This document shows positions 25,605 to 34,564 of a stretch of 64,000 nt of DNA, in pieces. The first letter of the stretch is position 1. The number at the start of each line of letters is the position of its first letter. The translations under genes and the position numbers were made by a program. The stretch spans positions 62,001 through 126,000 of the forward strand of contig CAJTXE010000002.1 in the NCBI GenBank assembly GCA_910580225.1, written 5' to 3'. The notes beneath the pieces are model-generated. The model had not been told where the DNA came from, ran no database searches, and was given only the letters and a program-made list of their open reading frames with translations. This DNA is from an uncultured Acetatifactor sp. Its GTDB lineage: Bacteria; Bacillota; Clostridia; Lachnospirales; Lachnospiraceae.

Positions 25605-26903
25605 ATGAACGGAAGGAATATCGTAAAAAAATTTGTACCATGTATCTATTTATACCACGGGCATGCTGTAAGACGTCTGACAGACTGTTCTGTGGTGGAG
25701 ACAGATCCTCTGCGTCTGGTGAGTCTGTACAATGAAAACAATGCGGACGGACTGATCGTATTTGATATGTCCGAGGGAGATCAGGAGCATGAGGAAGCTC
25801 TCGATATGATCAGGGAAATCTGTGCCGCTGCAGAGATGGAAGTCATGGGGGCCGGTAATATCCGTCGGATGGAGGACGTAAAAAAGCTTCTTTACGCCGG
25901 ATGCCGACGTGCAATACTGGATTATACCAGAGAGGATAATATTGCCCTCACGGAGGAGGTCTCGCTGAAATTCGGGAAGAATAAGATCCTTGCTTCCTAT
26001 GAGAGCGCGGATGTGATAACTGCCAACCGGGAGCTTCTGGAGCAATACGTTTCCGCTCTTCTTCTCATGAATCCTCACCAGATCAGGGAAACCGAGAATA
26101 CCACGGTGCTTCCCTTCTATGTTCAGATAAATCAGATCGCTCTGAATAAGCTAATGGAGATTTTCGCACATGAAAATGTGTGCGGCGTAACGGGAAATAC
26201 AATCAACGACAATTACCGGGAGATTGATACATTGAAAAGTCTGTGTAAAGAAAATGGAATTCTGGTGGAGACCTTTGAGGCTGCGTATCAGTGGGCTGAT
26301 CTGAAGAAGAACCGGGAAGGCCTGATGCCGGTAGTGGTGCAGGATTATCGGACCAGAGAGGTTTTGATGATGGCTTATATGAATGAGGAATCCTACAGTC
26401 AGACCATCTGCACCGGCAGGATGACCTATTTCAGCCGCAGCCGCGGACAGCTCTGGGTGAAGGGGGAGACCAGCGGACATTTCCAGTATGTGAAGAGTCT
26501 GACAGCGGACTGCGATATGGATACCATTTTGGCAAAGGTCTCTCAGGTGGGGGCGGCATGCCATACAGGAGCCAGAAGCTGTTTTTTCAATGAAATAACG
26601 AAGAAAGATTATGAGGAAACCACAAATCCTTTCCAGGTTCTGGAGGAAGTTCTGGAAGTGATAAAGGATCGGAAAATACATCCCAAGGAAGGTTCTTATA
26701 CCAATTATCTTTTTGATAAGGGCATAGACAAGATTCTGAAAAAGCTGGGAGAGGAAGCCACGGAAATCGTGATTGCCGCGAAAAATCCCAGTGCCAATGA
26801 AGTAAAGTATGAAATGAGTGATTTCCTGTACCATATGATGGTACTTATGGTGCAGAAGAATGTCACATGGGAAGAGATTGCAGCGGAACTGGTAAACCGG
26901 TAG
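25605..26903 (+). CDS. hisIE: HisIE with N-terminal degenerate HisA/HisF-like barrel
   Basis: 432 residues, about twice the size of a normal HisIE. Residues about 225-330 are phosphoribosyl-AMP cyclohydrolase (HisI: VQDYRTREVLMMAYMNEE, FSRSRGQLWVKGETSGH, ADCDMDTILAKV, GAACHTGARSCFF with zinc cysteines). Residues about 345-432 are phosphoribosyl-ATP pyrophosphatase (HisE: KLGEEATEIVIAAK, EMSDFLYHMMVLM). Residues 1-200 resemble a HisA/HisF half-barrel pair (KFVPCIYLYHGHAVRRL, NADGLIVFDMSEG, VMGAGNIRRMEDVKKLLYAGCRRAI), but the first catalytic Asp (PCLDV in HisF) is Tyr and the second is also missing. The barrel is therefore probably non-catalytic. GAGG precedes the ATG by 8 bases. Last gene of the his operon here. 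Confidence 0.9.
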   Translation: MNGRNIVKKFVPCIYLYHGHAVRRLTDCSVVETDPLRLVSLYNENNADGLIVFDMSEGDQEHEEALDMIREICAAAEMEVMGAGNIRRMEDVKKLLYAGCRRAILDYTREDNIALTEEVSLKFGKNKILASYESADVITANRELLEQYVSALLLMNPHQIRETENTTVLPFYVQINQIALNKLMEIFAHENVCGVTGNTINDNYREIDTLKSLCKENGILVETFEAAYQWADLKKNREGLMPVVVQDYRTREVLMMAYMNEESYSQTICTGRMTYFSRSRGQLWVKGETSGHFQYVKSLTADCDMDTILAKVSQVGAACHTGARSCFFNEITKKDYEETTNPFQVLEEVLEVIKDRKIHPKEGSYTNYLFDKGIDKILKKLGEEATEIVIAAKNPSANEVKYEMSDFLYHMMVLMVQKNVTWEEIAAELVNR

Positions 26904-26963
26904 GATGCAGCTGTTTGCCTGAACAGGGACTGAGGTATTGTGAAGTATTCTCATTTTAAAGTG

Positions 26964-26987
26964 GGCCGTCCCTTGATAAGGGAGGCC
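26964..26987. repeat. Hairpin after the his operon
   Basis: GGCCGTCCCTT pairs with AAGGGAGGCC around a 3-base loop with a one-base bulge. It lies 60 bases after the hisIE stop and has no following T-run, so it is at most a weak terminator or an RNA-stability element. Confidence 0.45.
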
Positions 26988-27057
26988 AGGCAGAATAAAA
27001 ACAGAGTATTTATCAGCATTCGGACAGTATCGTGGAAAAGCAGACTGGAGGCAGGCA

Positions 27058-28587
27058 GTGGAATTTACAAGTATATTGGATAAAAAGGACAGCCCCTTCA
27101 GGGAAAAGCCCCGTCCGGCTTTTTTCCGGGATCTGAACCTGGACCAGGTGATAGAGCGGATTCGTCTGGACTGGGGAGAGGAAGTTTCGGCTTTTTATTC
27201 CTATTTTCCGGCTGACAGAGATTGTTCGGATTATCGCCGGGAAGTGCTTTCGGATATGAAACAAAACGGATTGTATCCTACTCTCCATAATTTCTCAGGA
27301 GTCATGAAAGAAAGGCGGGAAGCCGCTGTGAGAAAAGGGGAGGCGAAGTCCGGACTGCAGAAGGCGGTGTGGCATCTGCGGGAGGTGGGATGTTACTGTA
27401 AGGCTTTCGGGCAGCTTTCTCGACGCATCGGGGAAATGGAACTGAAATCCCGCGGGATGCAGGCTTTTCGCTGTTATCTGCAGCAGTATCTCACCAGCGA
27501 AGGATTTCAGAAGATGCAGTCGGATACGGCAGGCCTTCTGAAGGAGCTGGAAGGCCTCCGGCTTGTGCTGACTTATGATGAAGATAGAATTACAGTCACT
27601 GAAGGAGAAACGGAAGGACAGTATGATGCTTTTCTGGAAAAGTGCTTTCCCGGACACGGAAAGTCTTTGGTGAGTCCTTTTTTGGCACAGACAGGTCTGG
27701 TAGAGCTGGAAGAGGCGCTGCTGAAGGCTCTCCGGAAACGGAAGCCGGCTTTCCTTAGCGGAGCGGAGCGTTTTTATGCGGAATATGAGACATATGCAGA
27801 TGCAGTTCTGATCCGATTTGCCGGAGAGATCGGCTACTATCTTTCCTTTTACCGTTTTGAGACGAGAATGAGGGAGAGAGGATTTGCCTTCTCGGAGCCT
27901 TTGATTGCGGAGGAAAGATTCGGATTAAGGGGACAAACAGATAAGGAGGTCGGAATGTACGCCCGGGGGCTCTACGATCTGGCCCTTGCCTGTTCGGGGA
28001 AGGATGTGGTGGCCAATGACATGGCAATTCATCCGGGGGAGCGGTTTTTGCTTCTCACCGGCCCCAATCAGGGAGGAAAGACCACCTTTGCCAGAAGCAT
28101 GGGGCAGCTGGTCTATTTTGCCAGGATGGGGCTGGATGTTCCGGCAGTTTCTGCAGCAGTATATCCTTTTACAGATATTGTAAGCCATTTCGCCGTAGAA
28201 GAGAGCGTGGAGACAGGCCGAGGAAAGCTGCGGGAAGAGTTGGAACGACTGGCAGACATCATGGCAGCATCCATGGAGGATGGGGCATTTCTGTTTGTCA
28301 TTATGAATGAACTGTTTACTACGGCGGCGAATTTCGACGCCTGTATCATGGGAAAAAGAGTGCTGGAGCATTTTCTGAATCGGGGATGCAGGGGCATCTA
28401 TGTGACGCATTTAAGCGGGCTGGCTGGAGAGGATTCCAGGCTGGTGTCACTCCGGGCCATGCTGGACGGGGAGGGGCGACGCACGTTCCGGATCGAGAGG
28501 AATACAGAGGAGACCAGGGCGGACACAGGCAGCCTGGTGGGGAAACATGGTCTCACATACAGGCAGTTAAAGGAGCGGCTGGCATGA
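27058..28587 (+). CDS. MutS-family ATPase, partner 1 of a tandem pair
   Basis: 509 residues starting at GTG with GGAGG about 7 bases upstream. The C-terminal half is a MutS-type ABC ATPase: Walker A GPNQGGKTTF at residues 335-344, SHFAVEES signature-like loop, and Walker B FVIMNELFTTAANF with Asn417-Glu418 where canonical MutS has Asp-Glu. The N-terminal half resembles MutS core/lever helices (RYLQQYLTSEGF-type helices); the mismatch-binding domain I with its Phe-x-Glu motif and any Smr or endonuclease domain are absent. It overlaps the next MutS-like gene by four bases (ATGA). Likely forms a heterodimer with it. The role is unknown: DNA repair, recombination or structure-specific binding. 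Confidence 0.82.
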   Translation: MEFTSILDKKDSPFREKPRPAFFRDLNLDQVIERIRLDWGEEVSAFYSYFPADRDCSDYRREVLSDMKQNGLYPTLHNFSGVMKERREAAVRKGEAKSGLQKAVWHLREVGCYCKAFGQLSRRIGEMELKSRGMQAFRCYLQQYLTSEGFQKMQSDTAGLLKELEGLRLVLTYDEDRITVTEGETEGQYDAFLEKCFPGHGKSLVSPFLAQTGLVELEEALLKALRKRKPAFLSGAERFYAEYETYADAVLIRFAGEIGYYLSFYRFETRMRERGFAFSEPLIAEERFGLRGQTDKEVGMYARGLYDLALACSGKDVVANDMAIHPGERFLLLTGPNQGGKTTFARSMGQLVYFARMGLDVPAVSAAVYPFTDIVSHFAVEESVETGRGKLREELERLADIMAASMEDGAFLFVIMNELFTTAANFDACIMGKRVLEHFLNRGCRGIYVTHLSGLAGEDSRLVSLRAMLDGEGRRTFRIERNTEETRADTGSLVGKHGLTYRQLKERLA

Positions 28588-30215
28588 AGGCGTGTTTGCT
28601 GTATCGGGAAAGAGAATGGTCAAACGAAGGGCATTATTCTGAAGAAAGAGCCGTAATACAGGATCTGGGGTTGGAGACACTGTTTTGGGCGTCTGCCAGA
28701 GATGTAATCCGGGACGAAAAAGAGCCGTCCCGGATGATTGCAGTGGGGGAACCGGATGCTTTTCTGGAAAGTACCATGAAAAAGGTGATGATGGTGTCCC
28801 TTTCAACGGAGGAAGAAATCAGGTATCGTCAGGAGATTCTCCGGGACTGTCTGGATACGGAATCCTTCATTTATGAATTATACGACTACGCGGCGGGTGT
28901 CCTGGGGGAGTGGGATCGCCTGGGGAGAAGGGCCGGAGCTAAGACAGGCAGCCGCAATTCTGCCAGGGCGTTGATCATGGAAATCCATGTGCTGCAGCTG
29001 TTTGTGACGAGCCTGGTGAGGCTGAAGGGCATTTTGGGGAAATATGGGGACAGACTGCAGGCAGAGGGGCTTTTGGCCTTTCAAAAACGGTTGTATGAGG
29101 AATTTTCCGATGAGAAAGAAGCGGCTCTGCAGACTATTCTGAAGGGAATCACATTCTATGCCAATGATAAGGAGCATGGGGAAGGCGTTTTGGGGCGGGT
29201 TGTGAACAAGCCAGGAATCGTTCTGGGCTGCGGCCTGGGGGATGGGCTGAAGCTGGGAGATTTCCGATTGGAGGAGGTGACCACGGATGCGAAGAAATAC
29301 CGTAATCCCACATCTTTACTAAGCCGCGCCCAGAGTTTTGTCAGCGAAAGATCAAAAACCCTGGTGAATCTCCAGCGGGGAACAGAGCTGGCGGCACAGG
29401 CAGAGCAGCTGGAATTCAATACGGTGCGTTATGTTGTGTCTTGCTGCGAAGCTTTTGTGAACGCGTTCAGCGGTTTTTTTAATCAGCTCCACACTCAGGC
29501 GGCCTTTTACCGCGGAGCCGTCAATCTGGCGCATCATCTGGAACGGTTCGGAATAGGACATTGCTGCCCGGTTGTGGGCGGGCAGGAGATTTTAAGTTTT
29601 GCGGAGCTGAAGGAAGCGGTCATGGGAATGGAGCAGAAGCGTAATCCTGTCGGCAATACTTGCTGTATTGCAGGGAAACGGCTTCTAATCGTTACCGGGG
29701 CGAATCAGGGTGGGAAATCCACCTTTCTGCGAAGTATCGGGATCGCTCAGGTGATGATGCAGTGCGGCTTGTTTGTTACGGCAGACCGTTATAAGAGCGG
29801 CATTTTTCCGTATTTTTTCACCCATTTCACCAGGAGAGAGGACAGCGCCATGAACAGCGGGAGGTTGGATGAGGAGCTGGGCAGAATGAGCCGGATCGTG
29901 GACCATTTGGGAGAGGGAGCCATGGTGCTGCTGAACGAATCCTTTGCCTCCACCACGGAGAGAGAAGGGTCTGTCATCGCCTATGATATCGTGAGAGCAT
30001 TGACGGAGGCGGGGGTGAAGGTGCTGGCGGTGACTCATCTGCTGTCCTTTGCACAGCGGGTGTATGAAGAAGCTGCCGGTTCGGAGGACGCCGGAGTGGA
30101 ATTTTTGAGTGCCCAGCGCCTGGGGGATGGAAAGCGTACCTTTCGGATGGTGCAGCATGCGCCTGAGCTCACCAGCTTCGGGCTGGATCTATATGATGAA
30201 ATCATCCGTTTTTGA
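28584..30215 (+). CDS. MutS-family ATPase, partner 2 of a tandem pair
   Basis: 543 residues. MutS core followed by an ABC ATPase with Walker A GANQGGKSTFLRSIG (residues 372-380 for the loop) and Walker B VLLNESFASTTEREG with Asn451-Glu452, the same Asp-to-Asn change as in the upstream partner. No mismatch-recognition domain or Smr nuclease domain is visible. AGGAG precedes the ATG by 9 bases inside the upstream gene, and the ATGA overlap indicates stoichiometric expression. The two proteins are clearly paralogous but diverged, as in eukaryotic Msh4/Msh5-type pairs. They occur between the his operon and rpsU without a mutL gene. Confidence 0.82.
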   Translation: MKACLLYREREWSNEGHYSEERAVIQDLGLETLFWASARDVIRDEKEPSRMIAVGEPDAFLESTMKKVMMVSLSTEEEIRYRQEILRDCLDTESFIYELYDYAAGVLGEWDRLGRRAGAKTGSRNSARALIMEIHVLQLFVTSLVRLKGILGKYGDRLQAEGLLAFQKRLYEEFSDEKEAALQTILKGITFYANDKEHGEGVLGRVVNKPGIVLGCGLGDGLKLGDFRLEEVTTDAKKYRNPTSLLSRAQSFVSERSKTLVNLQRGTELAAQAEQLEFNTVRYVVSCCEAFVNAFSGFFNQLHTQAAFYRGAVNLAHHLERFGIGHCCPVVGGQEILSFAELKEAVMGMEQKRNPVGNTCCIAGKRLLIVTGANQGGKSTFLRSIGIAQVMMQCGLFVTADRYKSGIFPYFFTHFTRREDSAMNSGRLDEELGRMSRIVDHLGEGAMVLLNESFASTTEREGSVIAYDIVRALTEAGVKVLAVTHLLSFAQRVYEEAAGSEDAGVEFLSAQRLGDGKRTFRMVQHAPELTSFGLDLYDEIIRF

Positions 30216-30287
30216 AGGGGGATTGCTGCTGTAAAGGCGAACAGGAACAAGTCGCCGAAAAAAGATGTTAAAAACTGTAAAAAACAG

Positions 30288-30315
30288 TTGACGTACAGGA
30301 CTTTTGTGGTATAAT
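30288..30315 (+). promoter_or_regulatory. rpsU promoter
   Basis: TTGACG with a perfect TATAAT at 30310-30315 and a 16-base spacer. An AACTGT / ACAGTT inverted repeat lies just upstream and overlaps the -35, a possible control site. Confidence 0.7.
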
Positions 30316-30398
30316 AAAAAATGTGTATATGCCATGTGCAGTACATAATAACCCACTCAGTCGAGAAGCTTGAGGGACTGAAGGGAGGTCGGGTGGAC

Positions 30399-30575
30399 AT
30401 GTCAAACGTAATCGTAAAAGAAAACGAAACATTAGACAGCGCTTTACGTCGTTTTAAAAGAAGCTGTGCTAAGGCTGGTATCCAGCAGGAGATTCGCAAG
30501 CGTGAGCATTACGAGAAACCAAGCGTAAGACGGAAGAAGAAGTCTGAAGCTGCACGGAAACGTAAATATAACTAA
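30399..30575 (+). CDS. rpsU: 30S ribosomal protein S21
   Basis: 58 residues, exact family size. MSNVIVKENETLDSALRRFKRS and the basic C-terminus RRKKKSEAARKRKYN identify S21, which binds near the 16S 3' end and helps mRNA binding. The ATG at 30399 follows GGGAGG; the longer in-frame extension is non-coding leader. It has its own promoter and terminator, so it is monocistronic. Confidence 0.97.
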   Translation: MSNVIVKENETLDSALRRFKRSCAKAGIQQEIRKREHYEKPSVRRKKKSEAARKRKYN

Positions 30576-30585
30576 GCGACTGATT

Positions 30586-30610
30586 CCCGGCTAATATAGC
30601 CGGGGATTTT
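30586..30610 (+). terminator. rpsU terminator
   Basis: CCCGGCTA (30586-30593) pairs with TAGCCGGG (30597-30604) around a 3-base loop, followed by GATTTT. Intrinsic terminator 10 bases after the rpsU stop. Confidence 0.85.
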
Positions 30611-30681
30611 GTATTCCGCAGTGTATCAGGATGGCATATATTTTGCCGCATTCTCATATTCTATAGACAAAGAGAAGGAAT

Positions 30682-31911
30682 ATGGAGTGTGGTTTTTTTA
30701 TGTTTGAAGACAAATCCTTCAAAAGCAAACCGGTAAAGCACGGCCGCAGGGGAAGCCGTGGTGTCCGGTTTCTGGCATTGCTTCTGGCAATGGCTGCATT
30801 TCTGTTACAGGCACTGCCTGTCAATGCCAATGTGGCGATCTCCTCTCCGTCGGTGATTCTGATAGAAAGTTCCACAGGAGAGGTGATCTATGAGGTTAAT
30901 TCCACGGAGCGGAGAAGTCCGGCCAGTATCACAAAGATTATGACGCTGCTGCTTACCTTTGAGGCTGTGGCTGCAGGGAAAATCAGTCTTACAGATCAGG
31001 TCACCACCAGTGAACATGCCGCTTCCATGGGGGGCTCCCAGGTTTATCTGGCTCAGGGAGAAGTGCAGACTCTGGATACTATGATCAAATGTATTGCCGT
31101 GTCCTCGGGCAATGACGCCAGTGTGGCGGTGGCGGAGCATATCGCCGGAAGCGAGGAAGCCTTTGTGGCATTGATGAATGAAAAGGCCCGGGAGCTGGGA
31201 ATGACAGATACGCATTTCGAAGACTGCTGCGGTCTGAGTGATTCTGACAATCACTATACTTCTGCCAGAGACGTGGCGATTATGTCCCGGGAGCTGACGG
31301 TAAATCATCCGGATATTTTTAATTATACGAAGATCTGGATGGAAGATATCACCCATGAGACCAGACAGGGGACTTCCAATTTTACTTTGAGCAGTACCAA
31401 TAAGCTGCTGAAACAATACCAGTGGACCACAGGATTAAAGACGGGGTCGACTTCAAAGGCCAAGTATTGTTTTTCCGCCACGGCTTCTAAGGACGGTATC
31501 GACCTGATTGCGGTGGTGATGGGTGCTCCGGATTACAAGACTCGTTTCGGAGATGCACAGGCACTGTTGACGTATGGGTTCAGTGTGTGTAATATTTACA
31601 TAGATGAAAACCAGGATGTTTTGGCACCCCTGACTGTGGAGGGAGGCACCGCGGAGGAGGCGGGGATCTGTTATCAGGGAGAATTCCGCTACCTGGATAT
31701 CGTTGGCAATGACCTGTCTGTCGTGGAGAAGGTACTGGAGCTTCCGGAGAAAGTGCAGGCGCCTGTGGTGAAAGGCGGGGAGGCTGGCCGGGCCAGGTAT
31801 TTCCTGAATGGTACGGAGATTGGCAGCGTGCCTGTTTTCTATACAGAGGATGTGGAGAAAGCGCTGTATTCGGATTATGTAAAGAAATTATTTTTCGAGT
31901 TCCTTCTCTGA
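30682..31911 (+). CDS. D-alanyl-D-alanine carboxypeptidase (DacF-type)
   Basis: 409 residues. Signal anchor near residues 28-48 (FLALLLAMAAFLLQALPVNANV), then a low-molecular-weight penicillin-binding domain with SITK (Ser nucleophile and Lys), SGN and KTGS motifs, followed by a PBP5-like C-terminal beta domain and an amphipathic end. It trims the terminal D-Ala from peptidoglycan pentapeptides outside the membrane. The start is ambiguous: ATG 30682 has AAGGA very close, ATG 30700 has GGAG 12 bases upstream; both leave the signal sequence intact. A second, related gene lies at 34565. Confidence 0.9.
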   Translation: MECGFFMFEDKSFKSKPVKHGRRGSRGVRFLALLLAMAAFLLQALPVNANVAISSPSVILIESSTGEVIYEVNSTERRSPASITKIMTLLLTFEAVAAGKISLTDQVTTSEHAASMGGSQVYLAQGEVQTLDTMIKCIAVSSGNDASVAVAEHIAGSEEAFVALMNEKARELGMTDTHFEDCCGLSDSDNHYTSARDVAIMSRELTVNHPDIFNYTKIWMEDITHETRQGTSNFTLSSTNKLLKQYQWTTGLKTGSTSKAKYCFSATASKDGIDLIAVVMGAPDYKTRFGDAQALLTYGFSVCNIYIDENQDVLAPLTVEGGTAEEAGICYQGEFRYLDIVGNDLSVVEKVLELPEKVQAPVVKGGEAGRARYFLNGTEIGSVPVFYTEDVEKALYSDYVKKLFFEFLL

Positions 31912-31925
31912 ACAATGAAAATCCC

Positions 31926-31954
31926 GGAGGTTTCGGCGATTGTCCGAAGCCTCT
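31926..31954. repeat. Hairpin after the first D,D-carboxypeptidase gene
   Basis: GAGGTTTCGG pairs with CCGAAGCCTC with one G-T wobble around a 7-base loop, 15 bases after the stop codon. No T-run follows, so termination is uncertain. The 144-bp gap also contains GTCCGG...CCGGAC near 32005-32035. Confidence 0.45.
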
Positions 31955-32055
31955 CGGACAGAGATGGGATATCGGCGGAAGATCCTGGAAGAGAGAGTTG
32001 TGCGGTCCGGTTTATGCCGGATAGAATAGCCGGACAGGGAAGGAAGTAAGGTAGA

Positions 32056-32943
32056 ATGGATATTCTGATCACCTTGATCGTTGGGGCGGCAGTGGCTCTC
32101 TTGTGGGTCATGCTTTACGACAGCAATCGTTTTGTGGTAAAAAAATTTATGGTGGAAGACAAACGCATCAAAAAGCGCTGCAGAGGGATACTTCTGACAG
32201 ATCTGCACAATAAAAGATATGGGAAAGATAACGGGAGACTGTTGACAGCGATTCGGGAGCAGCGGCCGGATTTCCTGCTGATCGGGGGAGATTTGCTGAC
32301 GGCAAAGCCCAGGGCCTCTCTGAAACCGGCGTTGGAATTTCTTCGGGCGCTTGGGGGAGAATATCCAATCTACTATGCAAACGGAAACCATGAACACCGG
32401 CTGAAGCTGTATCCGGAGACTTACGGAGACATGGCACAGCGGTATGAGGCAGGGCTGGCAGAGATCGGTGTCAGACCGCTGGTGAACAGCCACATTGATC
32501 TGCCGGAGTATGGTATCTCCATATATGGTTCCGAGATCGGGAAGTATTTTTATAAGCGGTTTCGTCCCGGAAAGATGCATCCGGAGTATCTGCCGGAGAT
32601 TTTGGGACAGGCTTCCAGAGATTTTTTTACAGTGCTGCTGGCCCATAATCCGGATTATTTTCCGCAATATGCTGCATGGGGAGCGGATCTGACGCTGTCC
32701 GGGCATATTCACGGCGGTGTGGCGCGTGTTCCATTCTGGGGTAAGGGAGTGATATCTCCGACATGGCGGATGTTTCCAAAGTATGACGGAGGTGTCTTCA
32801 AAGAAGGGGAGGCTGTGATGATACTGAGCCGGGGAATGGGAATCCATACGATTCCTGTGCGGGTTTTCAATCCGGCCGAACTGTGGGTGGTGGAATTTGC
32901 GCCTCCAAGCTGTCCGGACACAGCGGTTCAGACCGGGCGCTGA
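32056..32943 (+). CDS. Membrane-tethered metallophosphoesterase
   Basis: 295 residues. One N-terminal transmembrane helix (LITLIVGAAVALLWVMLY) followed by a calcineurin-like phosphoesterase domain with LLTDLHNKRYG (DxH-type), LIGGDLL (GD), YANGNHEH (GNHE) and LSGHIHGGVAR (GHxHGG), the five metal-ligand blocks of the YkuE-like group. The substrate is not known; membrane lipid-phosphate or wall phosphate esters are possible. The site AAGGTAGA precedes the ATG by 5 bases. No clear operon partner. Confidence 0.85.
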   Translation: MDILITLIVGAAVALLWVMLYDSNRFVVKKFMVEDKRIKKRCRGILLTDLHNKRYGKDNGRLLTAIREQRPDFLLIGGDLLTAKPRASLKPALEFLRALGGEYPIYYANGNHEHRLKLYPETYGDMAQRYEAGLAEIGVRPLVNSHIDLPEYGISIYGSEIGKYFYKRFRPGKMHPEYLPEILGQASRDFFTVLLAHNPDYFPQYAAWGADLTLSGHIHGGVARVPFWGKGVISPTWRMFPKYDGGVFKEGEAVMILSRGMGIHTIPVRVFNPAELWVVEFAPPSCPDTAVQTGR

Positions 32944-33103
32944 ACCGTAATGTCTGGATATAACGGTTGGGTGACTGGTCCGTACTGTTATATCAGAGCG
33001 GAAGGAGACAGTGAAAACACGAGTTCTTTCTTGAAACAGGATGAAAAAAGGTAACATAAAATCGGGCTGTAGGAAGCTGTGATAAGAATGATGTGAGGAC
33101 ACC

Positions 33104-33847
33104 ATGGCGATATCGGTAAAACTGGAAGTATTTGAAGGTCCGCTGGATCTGCTGCTTCATCTGATTGATAAGAATAAGGTTGATATTTATGATATTCCCA
33201 TTGTGGAGATTACGGAACAGTATCTGGACTACATCAGGCAGATGGAGACCAGGGATATGAATGTGATGAGTGAGTTCCTGGTGATGGCGGCTACCCTGAT
33301 CGACATCAAGTGCAGGATGCTGCTGCCCAGGGAAGTGGATGAGAAAGGGGAGGAGGAAGATCCCAGACAGGAACTGGTGCAGAAGCTGCTGGAATACAAG
33401 ATGTACAAATATATGTCAATGGAGCTTCGGGACCGCCAGGTGGATGCGGCGAGGAATTTGTACAGGAATCAGAAGCTGCCTCCTGAGGTCGCCATGTACA
33501 GACCGCCTGTGGATTACGAAGCGCTGATCGGAGACATGACGCTGAGCCGGCTTCATGGAATCTTTAAATCCATTCTCCGCAGGCAGGAGGATAAGATTGA
33601 TCCGATCCGAAGCCAGTACGGCAATATTGAAAAAGAAGAAATTGATATGGATGGGAAGATGCTGTATGTGGAGGCTTACGCCAGGGAGCATAAAAATTTC
33701 AGTTTTCGGAATCTTCTGGAGAAGCAGGCGGGCAAGATGGAGGTAATCGTCACATTTCTGATTATTCTGGAGATGATGAAGACCGGAAAGATCATGATCA
33801 GCCAGGAGGTTATTTTTGACGATATTCGGATAACATCATTACTTTGA
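33104..33847 (+). CDS. scpA: Segregation and condensation protein A
   Basis: 247 residues. Kleisin subunit that bridges the SMC heads in the bacterial condensin complex. The N-terminus VKLEVFEGPLDLLLHLIDKNKVDIYDIPI is the ScpA signature, with a winged-helix C-terminus (VIVTFLIILEMMKTGKIMISQ) that contacts the SMC cap. It overlaps the scpB region; scpB follows 23 bases after the stop. Confidence 0.95.
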   Translation: MAISVKLEVFEGPLDLLLHLIDKNKVDIYDIPIVEITEQYLDYIRQMETRDMNVMSEFLVMAATLIDIKCRMLLPREVDEKGEEEDPRQELVQKLLEYKMYKYMSMELRDRQVDAARNLYRNQKLPPEVAMYRPPVDYEALIGDMTLSRLHGIFKSILRRQEDKIDPIRSQYGNIEKEEIDMDGKMLYVEAYAREHKNFSFRNLLEKQAGKMEVIVTFLIILEMMKTGKIMISQEVIFDDIRITSLL

Positions 33848-33870
33848 TTTTATGGCAGAGAGGTTTGGAA

Positions 33871-34440
33871 ATGAAGAAGACAAAGGCGGAAGCGGTCATT
33901 GAAGCAGTTTTGTTTACCATGGGTGAATCAGTGGAAATCAGCCGTCTGGCTGATGTGATAGAAGAAGATGTGAAGACTACCAAAGATATATTGAAGCAGA
34001 TGGAGACGCGCTATGCCAGAGAAGACCGGGGAATTACTTTGACTTATTTTGACAATGCCGTACAGTTATGTACCAAAGAGAATATGTATGAATATCTGAT
34101 CAAAGTGACTAAGGCACCCAGGAAGATGACACTGACAGACACTGTCCTGGAGACACTTTCCATCATTGCATACAAACAGCCGGTTACCAGAGTGGAGGTG
34201 GAACGGGTCAGGGGAGTCAACTGCGACCATGCCATCAACAAGCTTTTGGAATATGACCTGATCACGGAACTGGGGAGACTGGATGCTCCCGGCAGACCTC
34301 TTCTCTTTGGTACCACGGAACAGTTTTTGCGCTGTTTCGGGGTGCGGAGCCTGGAAGAACTGCCAGAGATGAATCCTGTTCAGCTGGAAGAATTTAAGCA
34401 GCAGGCGGAAGCGGAAGTCCAGCTGCAGCTGGAAGTATGA
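33871..34440 (+). CDS. scpB: Segregation and condensation protein B
   Basis: 189 residues. Winged-helix dimer that stabilises ScpA on SMC. VIEAVLFTMGESVEISRLADVI, TLSIIAYKQPVTRVEVERVRGVN and TELGRLDAPGRPLLFGTTEQFL (a split signature) are typical. The ATG at 33871 is preceded by AGAGG and preferred over an in-frame ATG at 33844 that overlaps the scpA stop. Confidence 0.95.
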   Translation: MKKTKAEAVIEAVLFTMGESVEISRLADVIEEDVKTTKDILKQMETRYAREDRGITLTYFDNAVQLCTKENMYEYLIKVTKAPRKMTLTDTVLETLSIIAYKQPVTRVEVERVRGVNCDHAINKLLEYDLITELGRLDAPGRPLLFGTTEQFLRCFGVRSLEELPEMNPVQLEEFKQQAEAEVQLQLEV

Positions 34441-34564
34441 CGCATTATGGAGACGTTGCTCTAATGGAAGGCAAATTTGTTTCCGGTAAGTGCGGCATTG
34501 GTGTTTCCCAGACATAAAATGTAAAAGCGGCTTCATATATTATAAAAAATCCCATGGATAATGA

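Noticed and set aside
31888..33105. 405-residue open frame on the minus strand
   Set aside because: Opposite the phosphoesterase gene with clear metal-binding motifs; its translation has no family features.
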